This document shows positions 29,643 through 41,100 of a stretch of DNA of 64,000 nt, piece by piece. How positions within the stretch are numbered: the stretch's first letter is position 1; the number at the start of each line of letters is the position of its first letter. The notes below the pieces were generated by a model that saw only the letters and a list, made by a program, of their open reading frames with translations, did not search any database and was not told the DNA's origin. Source of the stretch: Halieaceae bacterium (GTDB taxonomy: Bacteria > Pseudomonadota > Gammaproteobacteria > Pseudomonadales > Halieaceae); contig CABYND010000002.1 of NCBI GenBank assembly GCA_902520195.1, positions 161,930 to 225,929 on the forward strand, read 5' to 3'. The position numbers and the translations under genes are program-made.

Positions 29643-30713
29643 ATGAGTGCCGATTCTCCTTATCCTGAGTTAAAGAAAACGCATACCATGGCGCACGCCG
29701 GGCGTCCTTGGAGGGATTACAAGCCTCCACCGTCCGGTCCAGTGTGGTCGGTAATTAATGCGGGTAATACTTACTGGATGCTGATCGCAGCCATAGACCT
29801 AGGCGTTTTCGACGCTATGGAGCCCGGGGTAGGTACCAGTGGTTCCGATTTGGCGGTACAACTCGATGTGTCCCAGCATGGCCTGCAACATTTGTTGGAT
29901 TGTATGGTCACGCTAGGTTTCCTCGACCAAATTGATAGCTGCTACGAGTTGACAGAGACTTCTGAGCGCTACTTACGCTCCGACGGCCCGGCATCCATGG
30001 TCTCCCTGGTCAAAATATCCCCGGGGCCGCTAGATAACTGGATAGGTCTATCGGAGACCATTAGGTCCGGAAAGGTCAAAAACCCGATTGACGACGACAT
30101 TGTCGGTTTTTACCGGCCTTTGGTTTCCGCGACCTTTCCAACTCAATACAGGGTGGCTACACGATTAGGCTCCATCATGGGTTGGGCCCGGCATTCGGGC
30201 CTGAGGGTGTTGGACCTTGGGGCTGGCGCAGGACCATGGTCTGCGGCTCTGCTGGAGCATGCTAAAGACTCCATGGCTGTAATAAACGACTTCTCATCAA
30301 TCCTCGAATTAGCCGAGTCGTCGATGAAGTCAAAAGCTTTGTGGCAACAATGCGAATTCCGCGCCGGGAGTTTTCATGAGATCCACATCGAAGAGAGTTG
30401 TTATGACATGGTGTTTTTGGGACACATCTGCCGGACTGAGGGCGAAAAAAATACTAAGGATTTGGTGAGGCGTGCTGTGGCTGGGTTGAAGCCTGGCGGT
30501 AAAATTGTGGTAGCCGACTATTTCTCTGACAATGATAAGAGGGTTAATGCGTTTGGAGTAATGATGGGGCTGACGATGTTGGCGAACACGAGAAATGGCG
30601 GGGCTGTTACTTTTGAAGAGATGTATCGGATCCTTGCGGCGAATCCTATTGAGAGGATCAGAGTGTTGGAGCCAATTGGAGCGAACATGGTTTTCGTAGG
30701 CGATAAAACTTGA
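29643..30713 (+). CDS. SAM-dependent methyltransferase (O-methyltransferase, dimerisation-domain type)
   Basis: A 356-residue methyltransferase of the acetylserotonin/hydroxyneurosporene O-methyltransferase class. It has an N-terminal winged-helix dimerisation domain (VINAGNTYWMLIAAIDLGVFDAM..., about 35-110) and a Rossmann SAM domain with motif I LRVLDLGAGAGPWSAALLEH and a late GGKIVVADYFSD. It is six bases after the dehydrogenase. A methyltransferase inside an apparently degradative operon is noteworthy: it may protect an intermediate, or the cluster may be biosynthetic. Confidence 0.86.
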   Translation: MSADSPYPELKKTHTMAHAGRPWRDYKPPPSGPVWSVINAGNTYWMLIAAIDLGVFDAMEPGVGTSGSDLAVQLDVSQHGLQHLLDCMVTLGFLDQIDSCYELTETSERYLRSDGPASMVSLVKISPGPLDNWIGLSETIRSGKVKNPIDDDIVGFYRPLVSATFPTQYRVATRLGSIMGWARHSGLRVLDLGAGAGPWSAALLEHAKDSMAVINDFSSILELAESSMKSKALWQQCEFRAGSFHEIHIEESCYDMVFLGHICRTEGEKNTKDLVRRAVAGLKPGGKIVVADYFSDNDKRVNAFGVMMGLTMLANTRNGGAVTFEEMYRILAANPIERIRVLEPIGANMVFVGDKT

Positions 30714-30729
30714 AAAGGTAGATTTTTTT

Positions 30730-32127
30730 ATGGTTACAGAAAATCAAGTTGAGATCGATAAGCTAATAGACGCGTGGTATGTCGTTACTATGAATGAAAC
30801 CAGAGACATTGTTCATCGTGGCTCTGTGGCTGTTCATAAAGACAAAATCGTCGACATTGGTAAGACGCTAGATCTTGAAAAACGTTATCAGGCCAAGGAG
30901 AGGCTTGGTGGAGATCGCTTCGTACTTACTCCAGGTTTGGTAAACACACATATCCACATTACCGGAGAGCCGATTACTCGAGGTTATGTGCCTGACGACA
31001 CTCCTTTTGAGGAAAATGTTTTCCTTTGGCTGTGTACGCTCTATTCAGTGCAAACTGCTGAGGAGGAGGTCGCCTCTGCAAAGTTAGCAGCTGTTGAGAT
31101 GCTGAGGAGTGGCACTACATGTTTTCTTGAGGCAGGTACTATTTATCATCTAGATGAGGTGTTTTCCGAGCTGTCTAAAGTAGGCATCCGCGGGCGCTTA
31201 GGAAAGTGGATCTGGGATTTGCCGCCAGAACCAGTGATTTACAGGCAGTCTACCGATGTGGCAATCGAGAATTTGAACCGGCAGTTGGAGCGCTATAACA
31301 AACCCTCTGAGCTGCTCTCCGCGTGGAGCACGCTTGTGGGACATACAACCTGCAGTGACCCTTTGTGGAGAGAGGCCAAGGCGCTGGCTATCAAACATGA
31401 CGTTGGAATGAGCTTTCACATGTCTCCTGCCCAGATCGATCCGGATGGTTTTGTTGCAGAGTTCGGCCATCGACCAATAGTGCACTTGGCCGAGATTGGT
31501 GTCTTAGATGATAGATGTGCACTTACTCATATGGTTCGGGTCAACGACGCGGAAGTTGATATCCTCGCTGAATCAGGAGCTAGTGTCGCACATTGTCCTA
31601 CTACGGCTCTAAAGGTGGCTTACGGTGTTACTCAGGTCGGGAAATTCCCCGAGATGGTGCAAAAAGGTGTGAATGTCTCGCTGGGAACGGATGGTAACAA
31701 TGCTTCGAATTATTCTGACCTAATGCGCGCATCTTATTTGGCCGCTGGTATTTTTAAGGATGCAAGGGAAGACCCGCAAATGTTTCCTGCAGAAAAAGCT
31801 TTCGAAATGGCCACGATAGACGGCGCCAAAACTCTGCTGATGGATCAGGAAATCGGCAGTTTAGAGATTGGTAAGAAAGCTGATTTGGTGTTGCATGATA
31901 CCGACAGACCGGAGTGGCGACCATTACTCAATGTCATGAATCAGTTGGTATGGTCAGCTGACGGGCGAGGTGTTCACACAGTCTTAGTGGATGGACAGAC
32001 GGTCGTTGAGGATGGAAGGTGTCTCACTGTGGATGAGGAAAAGCTTTGGTCGGATGTGCAACAAATGGGAGAAGCAATAACCGGCAGATCGGGCTTGCCA
32101 GATAAAGCGAAGTTCCCAACGCTGTGA
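30730..32127 (+). CDS. ATZ/TRZ/SsnA-type amidohydrolase
   Basis: A 465-residue metal-dependent hydrolase of the amidohydrolase superfamily, in the branch containing atrazine chlorohydrolase, TrzN, SsnA and guanine/8-oxoguanine deaminases. Metal ligands visible: NTHIHITGE (HxH), SFHMSP, LTHMVRV and LGTDGNNASN (catalytic aspartate). The C-terminal beta-sandwich has IGSLEIGKKADLVLHD. This branch usually deaminates or dechlorinates N-heterocycles, which together with the acetamidase points to a nitrogen-containing substrate. Last gene of the plus-strand run. Confidence 0.9.
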   Translation: MVTENQVEIDKLIDAWYVVTMNETRDIVHRGSVAVHKDKIVDIGKTLDLEKRYQAKERLGGDRFVLTPGLVNTHIHITGEPITRGYVPDDTPFEENVFLWLCTLYSVQTAEEEVASAKLAAVEMLRSGTTCFLEAGTIYHLDEVFSELSKVGIRGRLGKWIWDLPPEPVIYRQSTDVAIENLNRQLERYNKPSELLSAWSTLVGHTTCSDPLWREAKALAIKHDVGMSFHMSPAQIDPDGFVAEFGHRPIVHLAEIGVLDDRCALTHMVRVNDAEVDILAESGASVAHCPTTALKVAYGVTQVGKFPEMVQKGVNVSLGTDGNNASNYSDLMRASYLAAGIFKDAREDPQMFPAEKAFEMATIDGAKTLLMDQEIGSLEIGKKADLVLHDTDRPEWRPLLNVMNQLVWSADGRGVHTVLVDGQTVVEDGRCLTVDEEKLWSDVQQMGEAITGRSGLPDKAKFPTL

Positions 32128-32762
32128 AGAACAGCCTAAGTTCTCTATGCTCGCTTTCGCGTATTTAGTGATTTGGCAGATAGGGTGGTGTGGCAAGCAA
32201 GCGTACAGACGATGTTGCCCTCCCAGAGAGCGGCCTCGTACAGACAAACCTTGGGGACCCCGTTGCAACGCGAATTCTTTATCCTCAGTGCTTTAGTGAA
32301 TAATTGCTTCGGCACCAAGCGCCTTCTCGAAATCGCGGTTCGTTGCACTAGTCGTGATGCAGATCTTGGTGCAAAGTGCGTTGCCGTTGGAATTGCAACG
32401 CCGCCAACATCGCCAGCGCTGGTCTGGATAAAAGCCTAGGCCTGCTCGGAGATGGCTGATTTCGTTCGCGGCCTGGCGACGTAATTAACAGTGAGTCTCC
32501 CGATCCGTCCTTGAGTTTAAAATTGTTACGAAGCCGAACCTTTTTTTGGTTTTGACGGCAGTTAGCGGCATTCTTGAAGGGCGCCGTAATGGCATGATGG
32601 TATTTGAGCATCGAAGACCGAGTGCCGTTAGAGATACCGTCAAATCTGTCGTTTTGTGATGAGTATGCGTGAACATACACGGTAGGCCGTAAAGGAACAG
32701 TATTCAGATCAATGAGTGTCTTAAGATCGTCTTGGAAGGTTTTGAGAATCACAAGTTGTAGC
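32128..32762. other. Island-core junction without a supported gene
   Basis: About 630 bases between the amidohydrolase and hisF. The minus-strand frame 32348-32830 is open but overlaps hisF and shows no recognisable domain. No transposase, integrase fragment or tRNA is visible. It probably marks the right edge of the catabolic island. Confidence 0.5.
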
Positions 32763-33536
32763 TTACCGCCGCACCGTGATCCCCTGATCGGCCATGAACG
32801 CCTTGGCCTCGCCCAACGTGTACTCACCAAAGTGGAAGATACTGGCAGCCAACACGGCGTCGGCGCCTCCTTCCGTCACGCCATCGACAAGATGTTGAAG
32901 CGTTCCCACGCCCCCTGAAGCGATCACCGGAATGTTAACGGCGTTAGTAATTGCGCGGGTAATCACCAAATCAAAACCATCGCGGGTGCCGTCGCGATCC
33001 ATACTGGTTAACAAGAGTTCACCAGCACCCAACGCCGCCATCTTTATGGCCCACCCCACCGCTTCAATCCCAGTGGGCTTCCGGCCGCCGTGGGTAAAGA
33101 GCTCATAGCGCGGTGCGTCACCAGGCACCGAGACCTGCTTCACATCAATCGCCACTACAATGCATTGCGATCCGAATCGCGCCGCCGCGTCTCGCACCAG
33201 CTCGGGCTCGTGAATCGCCGCGGTATTGATGCTGACTTTGTCGGCACCCGCGTTAAGCATGGTGCGAATATCCTGCAAAGAGCGGATGCCGCCACCCACT
33301 GTCAGAGGGATAAATACCTCGCCGGCAATTTGCTCCACAGTGTGCACTGTGGTGTCACGCTCTTCGTGGCTTGCGGTGATATCGAGAAACGTGATCTCGT
33401 CAGCGCCCTCTTCGTTATAGCGCCGCGCAATCTCTACCGGGTCGCCGGCGTCGCGAATGCCCACAAAGTTGACGCCCTTTACCACCCGCCCCAGATCCAC
33501 GTCTAGGCAGGGAATGACTCGCTTGGCAAGCGCCAT
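32763..33536 (-). CDS. hisF: Imidazole glycerol phosphate synthase, cyclase subunit
   Basis: Forms IGP and AICAR from PRFAR with ammonia supplied by HisH. A (beta/alpha)8 barrel of 257 residues, with catalytic aspartates in [14 protein letters not shown] and [12 protein letters not shown] and the phosphate-binding [17 protein letters not shown]. Its start codon overlaps the hisA stop by one base (TGATG). Last gene of the hisBHAF operon. Confidence 0.98.
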   Translation of the reverse strand: MALAKRVIPCLDVDLGRVVKGVNFVGIRDAGDPVEIARRYNEEGADEITFLDITASHEERDTTVHTVEQIAGEVFIPLTVGGGIRSLQDIRTMLNAGADKVSINTAAIHEPELVRDAAARFGSQCIVVAIDVKQVSVPGDAPRYELFTHGGRKPTGIEAVGWAIKMAALGAGELLLTSMDRDGTRDGFDLVITRAITNAVNIPVIASGGVGTLQHLVDGVTEGGADAVLAASIFHFGEYTLGEAKAFMADQGITVRR

Positions 33537-34279
33537 CAGCCGCTTCCCAAATACGCGTCGACCATAGTCTGGGCCACAGCCAGATCCAGCGTGCCCTCAT
33601 AGATCGCGCGCCCGGTAATGGCGCCGCATATTCCCGCTCTTGCGTGTTGCATCAGGCCACGCACATCTTCAAGGTGACTGATGCCGCCCGAGGCAATTAC
33701 CGGTAAACCCGATTCAGCTGCTAGGGCGACCGTTGCCTCAACATTGACGCCTTGCATCATGCCGTCGCGGCCAATATCGGTGTAGACCACCGCGCTCACG
33801 CCAGCACCGGCAAAGCGCTTGGCAAGTTCAGTCGCATCGAGTTCGCTCTCGCTCGCCCAACCCTCAACAGCCACTCGGCCCTCGCGGGCATCGATGCCGA
33901 CAATAATCTGCCCTGGAAAAGCCGCGCACGCTTTATGAACGAAGTCCGGTTCCTTGACCGCCATGGTGCCGATGATAGCGAACTCCACCCCGGCTTCGAG
34001 AAAGCGCGCAATTGTCTCCAAGCAGCGGATACCACCGCCAATCTGAATCGGTAGGGTTGGCAACGCTTTTGAGATCGCTTCGATTATGCCGGCGTTGACG
34101 GGCTCCCCTGCAAAAGCGCCGTCGAGGTCGACAATATGGAGCCGCCGAGCACCCTCGTCGAACCACCGCTGCGCCGTAGCAATGGGATCGTCAGAGAATA
34201 CGGTGCTATCTGCCATGTCGCCCTGCCGCAAGCGCACGCAATGGCCATCTTTTAGATCAATGGCAGGTATTACAAGCAT
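33536..34279 (-). CDS. hisA: ProFAR isomerase
   Basis: 1-(5-phosphoribosyl)-5-[(5-phosphoribosylamino)methylideneamino]imidazole-4-carboxamide isomerase of histidine synthesis. The barrel starts [21 protein letters not shown], with catalytic aspartates in IDLKDG and [12 protein letters not shown]. The track ORF begins at 34387, but the family start is at 34279, giving 247 residues and a 10-base overlap with hisH. Confidence 0.97.
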   Translation of the reverse strand: MLVIPAIDLKDGHCVRLRQGDMADSTVFSDDPIATAQRWFDEGARRLHIVDLDGAFAGEPVNAGIIEAISKALPTLPIQIGGGIRCLETIARFLEAGVEFAIIGTMAVKEPDFVHKACAAFPGQIIVGIDAREGRVAVEGWASESELDATELAKRFAGAGVSAVVYTDIGRDGMMQGVNVEATVALAAESGLPVIASGGISHLEDVRGLMQHARAGICGAITGRAIYEGTLDLAVAQTMVDAYLGSG

Positions 34280-34923
34280 GTACCATCCCAATCGAGAAAA
34301 TTTTTGAGCAGCGTCAACCCCGCGGTATGGCTCTTCTCCGGATGAAACTGCGTTGCGAACAGGTTCTCCTGCGCAATCGCCGCACAACCGGTGAGGCCAT
34401 AGTCAAAGGTTCCCGCGATAACGGCCTGGTCATCGGGAACCACATGGTAGCTGTGAACAAAATAGAAGCGGGTACCGGGCTCTATGCCGCGCCAAAGGTG
34501 ATGACCCATCACCGGCCGCACCACGTTCCAACCCATGTGCGGCACCTTTAGCCGCTCGCCTCTATCGCTTTGTTGCGCGTCGCCAAAGAAAGCGACCTCG
34601 CCGGGTAACAAATCTAGGCAGGCGACACCCCCATTCTCCTCAGAGTGGGACATCAATGCCTGCATGCCGACGCAAATGGCTAACACCGGTTTGCGGTCCA
34701 CGTTCAGCACCTGATCCAGTAACTGATCACAGCCGAGGCGACCAATCGCCTCCATACAGTCGCGAATACCGCCCACCCCGGGGAATACGACCCGGTCGGC
34801 TTCTAGAATCACTTGGGGTTCATGGCTGACCACGACCTCGGCAGCCCCCGCGTGCTGCAGCGCACTCGCCACAGAGTGCAAATTACCCATGCCGTAATCA
34901 ATTACGGCAACTCTTGGGATCAC
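34270..34923 (-). CDS. hisH: Imidazole glycerol phosphate synthase, glutaminase subunit
   Basis: Class I glutamine amidotransferase that feeds ammonia to HisF. It has [15 protein letters not shown] near the N-terminus, the nucleophile cysteine in [10 protein letters not shown], and the His-Glu pair in TQFHPEKSH. Its 217 residues match the family. Only three bases separate it from hisB, so hisBHAF is one tightly packed operon. Confidence 0.97.
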   Translation of the reverse strand: MIPRVAVIDYGMGNLHSVASALQHAGAAEVVVSHEPQVILEADRVVFPGVGGIRDCMEAIGRLGCDQLLDQVLNVDRKPVLAICVGMQALMSHSEENGGVACLDLLPGEVAFFGDAQQSDRGERLKVPHMGWNVVRPVMGHHLWRGIEPGTRFYFVHSYHVVPDDQAVIAGTFDYGLTGCAAIAQENLFATQFHPEKSHTAGLTLLKNFLDWDGTCL

Positions 34924-34926
34924 GGC

Positions 34927-35535
34927 TTACAAAACCCCTTTGGTCGAGGGGCTGGTGCCGGACATGGCTGCGTCGGGCGCGACCGCCATGCGCAACGCAC
35001 GGCCAAATGCTTTGAACACAGTCTCGGCCTGGTGGTGCGCGTTGTGGCCGCGGAGATTGTCGATGTGAATTGTGAGGTTGGCGTGATTCACAAAGCCCTG
35101 AAAGAACTCGACGACCAGATCAACATCGAACTCGCCGACCTTGGCGCGGGTAAAGGGCACATGAAATTCGAGCCCCGGACGGCCGCTGCAGTCGATCACC
35201 ACCCGCGATAGCGCCTCATCCAACGGTACGTAAGCATGCCCGTAGCGCACTATGCCCTTCTTATCGCCGATCGCTTCGCTAAACGCCTGCCCGAGAGTGA
35301 TGCCAATATCCTCCACCGTGTGATGTGCATCGATGTGCAGGTCTCCCTTGGCCTTGATATCGAGATCCACCTGACCGTGTCGGGCAATCTGATCCAGCAT
35401 ATGCTCGAGGAAAGGCAACCCTGTGTCGAGGGTGCATTGGCCGCTGCCATCGAGGCAGAGCTCGACCGCAATCTGGGTCTCAAGGGTCTCCCGACTGACT
35501 GATGCCTTGCGAGCGCCCGCTTCCTGCTGACTCAT
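34927..35535 (-). CDS. hisB: Imidazoleglycerol-phosphate dehydratase
   Basis: Monofunctional IGPD without the N-terminal phosphatase domain found in enterics. Manganese-binding signatures are [28 protein letters not shown] and [16 protein letters not shown]. The start at 35535 ([10 protein letters not shown], 202 residues) is preferred over 35568. First gene of hisBHAF and divergent from mutY across about 100 bases. Confidence 0.97.
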   Translation of the reverse strand: MSQQEAGARKASVSRETLETQIAVELCLDGSGQCTLDTGLPFLEHMLDQIARHGQVDLDIKAKGDLHIDAHHTVEDIGITLGQAFSEAIGDKKGIVRYGHAYVPLDEALSRVVIDCSGRPGLEFHVPFTRAKVGEFDVDLVVEFFQGFVNHANLTIHIDNLRGHNAHHQAETVFKAFGRALRMAVAPDAAMSGTSPSTKGVL

Positions 35536-35632
35536 ACTGTATTCTCCGGGCAACCCGCTAGACCTCACGGGCGCTACACTGAGACATTGTATAGAAAGAG
35601 CACTGCTACTTCATTGCGAAGCTTTACCACTA

Positions 35633-36718
35633 ATGAGTGAAAAAGATCACATTGCCGGAGCGTTGCTCGAGTGGTTTGAACAGCACGGCCGCAAAGACCT
35701 GCCCTGGCAGACAAACCGCACGCCCTACCGCGTATGGATATCAGAGATCATGCTTCAGCAAACCCAGGTCAGCACGGTAATTCCCTTTTACGAGCGTTTT
35801 ATGACGCAGCTACCCACAGTTGAAGAGCTGGCCGCTGCCACCGAGGACAGTGTGCTTCACTTATGGACCGGCCTCGGCTATTACGCCCGCGCCCGCAACC
35901 TGCACCGCTGCGCTAAGCAAGTTTGCGCATCGCACAAAGGTGTATTCCCAAGTGACCGTGCGGGCCTGGAGGCGCTCCCAGGCATTGGGCGCTCTACCGC
36001 CGGCGCAATCCTCTCGCTGGCCATGGATACTCGAGCGCCGATTCTTGATGGCAACGTAAAGCGGGTGCTCGCGCGTTACCACGCGGTAGCAGGCTGGCCC
36101 GGTCAGCGGGTCGTGAGTGATACGCTGTGGTCGCATGCCGAGAACCACACGCCGCAGAAGCGCGTCGCTGACTATACGCAAGCAATCATGGATCTTGGCG
36201 CGACCTGCTGCACGCGCAGCCGGCCCATCTGTGAGCAGTGCCCCCTAAAGCGGGGTTGCGCAGCTTGCGCGCAGGGTCGACAAAGTGATTTTCCCGGCCG
36301 AAAGCCGCGCAAGCCGATTCCCCTGAAACAACGCTGGCTCGCCGTGGTCACACGCCCGCCCGGGGAGGTTTTGCTGCAAAAACGATCGGACTCAGGTATC
36401 TGGGGCGGCCTCTGGGCGCCGCCGGAATTTGAGACCGCATCTACTGCCGAAGCCTGGATTGCCAACACCTTGTCGCTAAAAGCAGAGCGCTGTCGAATAG
36501 ACGAGCCGTTTCACCACACCTTCACGCACTTCAAGCTGGAGGCTCACCTGGTGAGAGCACAATGCGCCGCGAACCACCCTGAGACGATTGACGTAAAATC
36601 CGACGTCGATCACTTACAATGGTTTGCTTTTCACCCACTCCCCTCGGTGGGTCTGCCCGCGCCCATTGTGCGGCTACTAGCCAGGTTAGGGAATGAAAAC
36701 CCTCAAAGGAGCAACTGA
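35633..36718 (+). CDS. mutY: Adenine DNA glycosylase
   Basis: Excises adenine mispaired with 8-oxoguanine. The catalytic glutamate is in [12 protein letters not shown] (Glu38). A helix-hairpin-helix [13 protein letters not shown] and the aspartate in [12 protein letters not shown] follow. The [4Fe-4S] loop is [17 protein letters not shown]. The C-terminal third is the NUDIX-like 8-oxoG recognition domain. Stop and start overlap with yggX by one base (TGATG), a conserved pairing. Confidence 0.97.
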   Translation: MSEKDHIAGALLEWFEQHGRKDLPWQTNRTPYRVWISEIMLQQTQVSTVIPFYERFMTQLPTVEELAAATEDSVLHLWTGLGYYARARNLHRCAKQVCASHKGVFPSDRAGLEALPGIGRSTAGAILSLAMDTRAPILDGNVKRVLARYHAVAGWPGQRVVSDTLWSHAENHTPQKRVADYTQAIMDLGATCCTRSRPICEQCPLKRGCAACAQGRQSDFPGRKPRKPIPLKQRWLAVVTRPPGEVLLQKRSDSGIWGGLWAPPEFETASTAEAWIANTLSLKAERCRIDEPFHHTFTHFKLEAHLVRAQCAANHPETIDVKSDVDHLQWFAFHPLPSVGLPAPIVRLLARLGNENPQRSN

Positions 36719-36990
36719 TGGCGAGAATCGTTCACTGCCGACGCTACGGTGAAAACCTCGAGGGACTCGAGAGGCCACCCCTGCCCGGCGCCAAAGGCCG
36801 GGATATTTTTGACAACGTCTCAAAGAAAGCGTGGCTCGAGTGGCAGGGCCACCAGACCATGCTCATCAACGAAAAACACCTCAGCCTAATGGATCCGGAA
36901 GCGCGCAAGTACCTCATGGTTGAGATGGAAAAGTTTCTAGCTGGCGAAGACTTTGATCAGGTTGAAGGTTATGTGCCGCCCAATGAGTAA
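36718..36990 (+). CDS. yggX: Fe2+-trafficking / oxidative-damage protection protein
   Basis: A 90-residue cytoplasmic protein. The conserved single cysteine is in [21 protein letters not shown], followed by [19 protein letters not shown]. The family protects iron-sulfur enzymes from oxidative damage. Translationally coupled to mutY, itself an Fe-S enzyme. Confidence 0.96.
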   Translation: MARIVHCRRYGENLEGLERPPLPGAKGRDIFDNVSKKAWLEWQGHQTMLINEKHLSLMDPEARKYLMVEMEKFLAGEDFDQVEGYVPPNE

Positions 36991-37050
36991 CCACCTGATC
37001 ATGCTGCATTCCAAACTAGTTGGCCGCAATTCGATACTGGAATGCAGACA

Positions 37051-38139
37051 ATGAACGCCAAATCCTGGGTCATCACTGTTTCAATGTGCGGCTTTGTTAC
37101 GGCTGCTTTGGCCGGGATCAAGTTTGTACAGATTTCGCAGGCCATAGCGTTTATGGAGAGCTTCCCGCCCGCCTACGAGACTGTCACCGTTGCCGGCGCC
37201 GAGGCTGACCAGTGGCAGCCCACTCGGCTTCTGAGCGGCACCGTGCAGTCACCCGAGCACCTTGTCATCTCAGCAGAGACACCCGGCCGGATTGTGGAGC
37301 TCCCGTATCAAAGCGGCAACACCGTCCCTGCTGGTGCCGAGGTGCTAGTGCTATTCGATGACGACATCGAAGCCCAACAAGACGCGCTACGAGCTGACCT
37401 AAACCTCGTTGAAACCCAGTTATCACGAAATCTCACGCTGGAGGCGGACTCATTGGTTTCACAGGACCAGCTGGACATCCTCAGGGCTCGTAATCTGTCG
37501 CTGACCGCGCAGATAGCGGCACTTGAGGCGCGCCTGAGTCGCATGACAGTGCGTGCGCCGTTTGCCGGCAAGATGGGTATTTACACGCAACGTGTTGGCG
37601 ATTTAATGCGCGTCGGTGAGGTGCTCACGACCCTAACGGGTCTGACAGCCATGCGATGGATTGACTTTAAGGTCCCGCAAGGCCTCGCCAGCATTGTGGT
37701 CGGGGATACCGTCGAGATCCGTGACGTTAACGGCTTCTTTTCCGAGCCAGCCAGAGTCATCGCCGTCTCCGCTGCGTTCAGTGACGAAACTCGGACCTAC
37801 GAGGTCCGCGCTGAACTCAAGGCGCCCGCGCTCAAGCATGGCTCACTTGTGCAAGTGGCAGTGGCTACTGGCCCCCTTGAGAACTTAATGTCGGTGCCAA
37901 AACGCAGCGTGCGCTGGGACGTCCAAGGTCCACACGTATTTGTCGTTGAAGAAGCCGAGGCAAATGCCTTCCTTCCACACCGCGCCAGCATCCGGCGAGT
38001 AGAAGTTCGTGGAGAGAGCCGTGACAAGCTATTCATCACTGGAGAGATGGCCCCTGGCGAGCTCGTCGCCAATCGTGGGGCGTTTAAGCTGCAGGACAAT
38101 CTCCTTGTAGCAGTTCATGCCCTCAACACAGACCAATGA
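37051..38139 (+). CDS. RND efflux periplasmic adaptor (membrane fusion protein)
   Basis: A 362-residue HlyD/AcrA-type adaptor. It has an N-terminal membrane anchor (SWVITVSMCGFVTAALAGI), a short alpha-hairpin (LVSQDQLDILRARNLSLTAQIAALEARL) flanked by the split lipoyl domain (ISAETPGRIVELPYQSGNTVPAGAEVLVLFDD and MTVRAPFAGKMGIYTQRVGDLMRVGEVL), then a beta-barrel. It overlaps the permease gene by four bases. No outer-membrane factor is in the operon; the TolC homologue at the window end could serve. Confidence 0.9.
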   Translation: MNAKSWVITVSMCGFVTAALAGIKFVQISQAIAFMESFPPAYETVTVAGAEADQWQPTRLLSGTVQSPEHLVISAETPGRIVELPYQSGNTVPAGAEVLVLFDDDIEAQQDALRADLNLVETQLSRNLTLEADSLVSQDQLDILRARNLSLTAQIAALEARLSRMTVRAPFAGKMGIYTQRVGDLMRVGEVLTTLTGLTAMRWIDFKVPQGLASIVVGDTVEIRDVNGFFSEPARVIAVSAAFSDETRTYEVRAELKAPALKHGSLVQVAVATGPLENLMSVPKRSVRWDVQGPHVFVVEEAEANAFLPHRASIRRVEVRGESRDKLFITGEMAPGELVANRGAFKLQDNLLVAVHALNTDQ

Positions 38140-41100
38140 TCCCTCCTCCTGCCTCGCCACGATGGACTGACCTCTTCATTAAGAGGCCCGTGGTGGCGGT
38201 TGTGGTTTGTCTTAGCCTGTTGCTCGTCGGAATTCGATCGGTAGTGAATCTCCCGGTAATTTCGTTCCCAATTATTGAAAGCTCTTCGGTCGCGATAGTA
38301 ACAATCTACCCCGGAGCCAGCGCTGAAACTGTGCAAGGTTTTGTGACCGAGCCAATTGAGCGGGCCGCCAGCAGTGTACCTGGGCTCGACTACATCGAAT
38401 CAGTGAGCACTGCAGGTTCGAGCACCGTTACTTTATGGCTAAAACTTAATCAGGATACTACCGAGGTAATTTCTACACTTTCCACCAGATTGAGCCAGAT
38501 CCGCCTCGAGTTGCCAGGAGGAGCCGAGGATCCAGCTATCCAAATAAGTCGTGCCGACACACCTTGGGCAAGTTTCTATCTCGCGCTGCGTATTCCATCA
38601 AATCGAACCTATGCAGGCGTAAGCGACCTGATACACCGAGACATCATCCCCTCGCTAGCTGCCATACCTGACGTCGAGCGAGTAGAAAACGATGGACTGC
38701 AGCAGTCAATGCGCATCTGGCTCAACCCATGGAAGATGGCGGCACTCGGTGTCAGTGCGACCGACATCTCAAGCGCTCTTAGACGCAACAACGTTATCGG
38801 CACTTTCGGGCGGACCGAGAACAACTCCCAAAGAATTAACTTAAAAACAAACAGTGAAGCCAAGACACCCTCTGACTTTGCAAATATGTTGATCCAAAAT
38901 GACGGCAACTCAGAAATTCGCCTCGGCGATGTGGCTGAAATTGAAATCGGCACAACGGAACTAAATAATCTCGACCGCTACAATCAGGATCGAGTGATTT
39001 TTATTGGGGTTTATCCTGAGCCAGGCACCAGCGAGATCGAGGTTGGCGACAGCTTGTACAAAACCGTCGAGAAAATAAACCAATCACTTCCCGACGATCT
39101 CCAGCTATTCATACCTTATGATAATTCTCGATATATGCGCCAGGCCGTTGCGGAAATCTTCAGCACCCTGGGAGAAACGATTTTATTAGTTGGGTTGGTC
39201 GTGCTAACGCTTATGGGCTCTGCTCGAAGCGCCCTTGTGCCACTTTTAACAATTCCAATTTCCATTTTGGGCGCCACCGCTGCGATATCCCTAATGGGTT
39301 TTTCAATAAATCTGCTCACAATTCTAGCGATAGTACTCTCTGTTGGTTTAGTGGTAGACGACGCCATTGTGGTCGTTGAGAACGTCGCCAGAAACCTCCG
39401 TGAGGGCATGACGCGAAAGGAGGCCGCTCTGGCTTCGTCCCGAAGACTTTTAACCCCGATTATTGCAATGACGATGACCTTAGCAGTGGTTTACGCGCCA
39501 ATAGGCTTTCTCTCCGGATTGTCTGGCGTGTTGTTCAAAGAGTTCGCCTTCACGCTAGCTATCGCAGTTCTGATATCCGGCTTCGTTGCAATCACGCTAT
39601 CACCCGTTCTGAGTGCCTGGGTATGCCCAGATAAGGGGCACGAAACCAACATGTCACTGTGGGTGAATAATCGCTTTGAGAATGTTGTCGAGCGGTATGG
39701 ATGTGTTGTGGATTTCTCGCTTCACTGGAGATGGCAGCTGGTATTAGGGGGCTTTTTTCTATCGTTACTTATTGCGCCTCTTTACGTTTTCTCTCTGAAG
39801 GAGCTCTCGCCCACTGAAGATGAAAGCAACATCATGCTGGTGGTCGAAGCAGCTCCAGAGGCGTCGATTGATGAGACCGTAAGTGGCTTTAAAGATGCTG
39901 TCGATGTGATGCTAACAGAGCCCACAACTTCCGCCATTTGGCAAAGCATAAATCCTGGGTTTGGATTTGGCGGTCATGAGTTTGTCTCGCCTGATGAGCG
40001 AAGTGTCAGCATCCATGAGCTCTTGCCAGTTATGACTGAACGGCTGAAGAATGTGTCAACAATAAGTGCATTCCCCTCCACTACCCCTTCACTGCCCACG
40101 GCCGGCCAATATGATCTTGAGGTTGTAATCACGTCTAGTGACTCCCTAGACAACATGCGCCGCCTCGCCAGTGCCATGGCAGGTCGGGCAATGGACTCGG
40201 GACTGTTTTATTTTTTTGAGAGCGGCCTCAAGATCGATTTGCTGGCGGTGGAATACCAGCTAGATAAGGACCGCATGGCTGATCTGGGCATGAGTTTGGG
40301 AGATCTGACCTCTCAAATGGATCTCTTTGTCTCAGAGGGCTACGTGACTCGGTATGACGAACGCGGCCGGGCCTACCGGGTGATCCCGCAGCTACACCAG
40401 GCCTTCAAGGGCTCGCCAGAGGCACTTCTGGATACGCCAGTGGTGCTGCCCTCTGGGGAACAAGTTCCCTTTGGTGCCTTCGCCACTTTGCAACGCACTA
40501 CCGAGCCCCGAGCACTGACTCGTTTTCAGCAAAAGAATAGCTTCAAGCTCTTTGGGGGCGTGATTCCCGGCTACACCAAAGATCAAGCGCTGACCTATGT
40601 GGAGGAGCTGGCCGACGAACTTTTGCCACCGGGGTACATTCTGGATTACACCGGCGAGTCCCGGGAAATAAGGCGTGAGGGGAACACTATGATCAACGTG
40701 CTCGGGCTCTCCTTAATCATGGTGTTTTTGGTGCTGGCGCTCCAATTCGACAGCTTCCGCGACCCACTAATTATTTTGCTAGGCTCGGCACCGCTGGCAT
40801 TGTTCGCTGCACTGGTGATCACCTTCACAGGCTTCACCACCATCAATATCTACTCACAGGTGGGGTTGATCACGCTAGTGGGGCTCATCTCCAAAAACGC
40901 GATCTTGATTGTGGAGTTTGCCAACCAAGCGCAGGCACAGGGGATGAATAAGCTGGAGGCGATCAAGGCTGGCTCGCTTTACCGGCTCAGACCCGTGCTC
41001 ATGACCACCGGTGCCACGATATTTGGTCATTTCCCGCTCGTGTTAGTTGAAGGTGCTGGCGCCGAGGCACGCAACAGCATCGGCTTTATTCTGGTGATCG

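Noticed and set aside
32348-32830. 160-residue ORF between the island and hisF
   Set aside because: Overlaps the hisF coding region on the same strand in another frame and shows no domain features.
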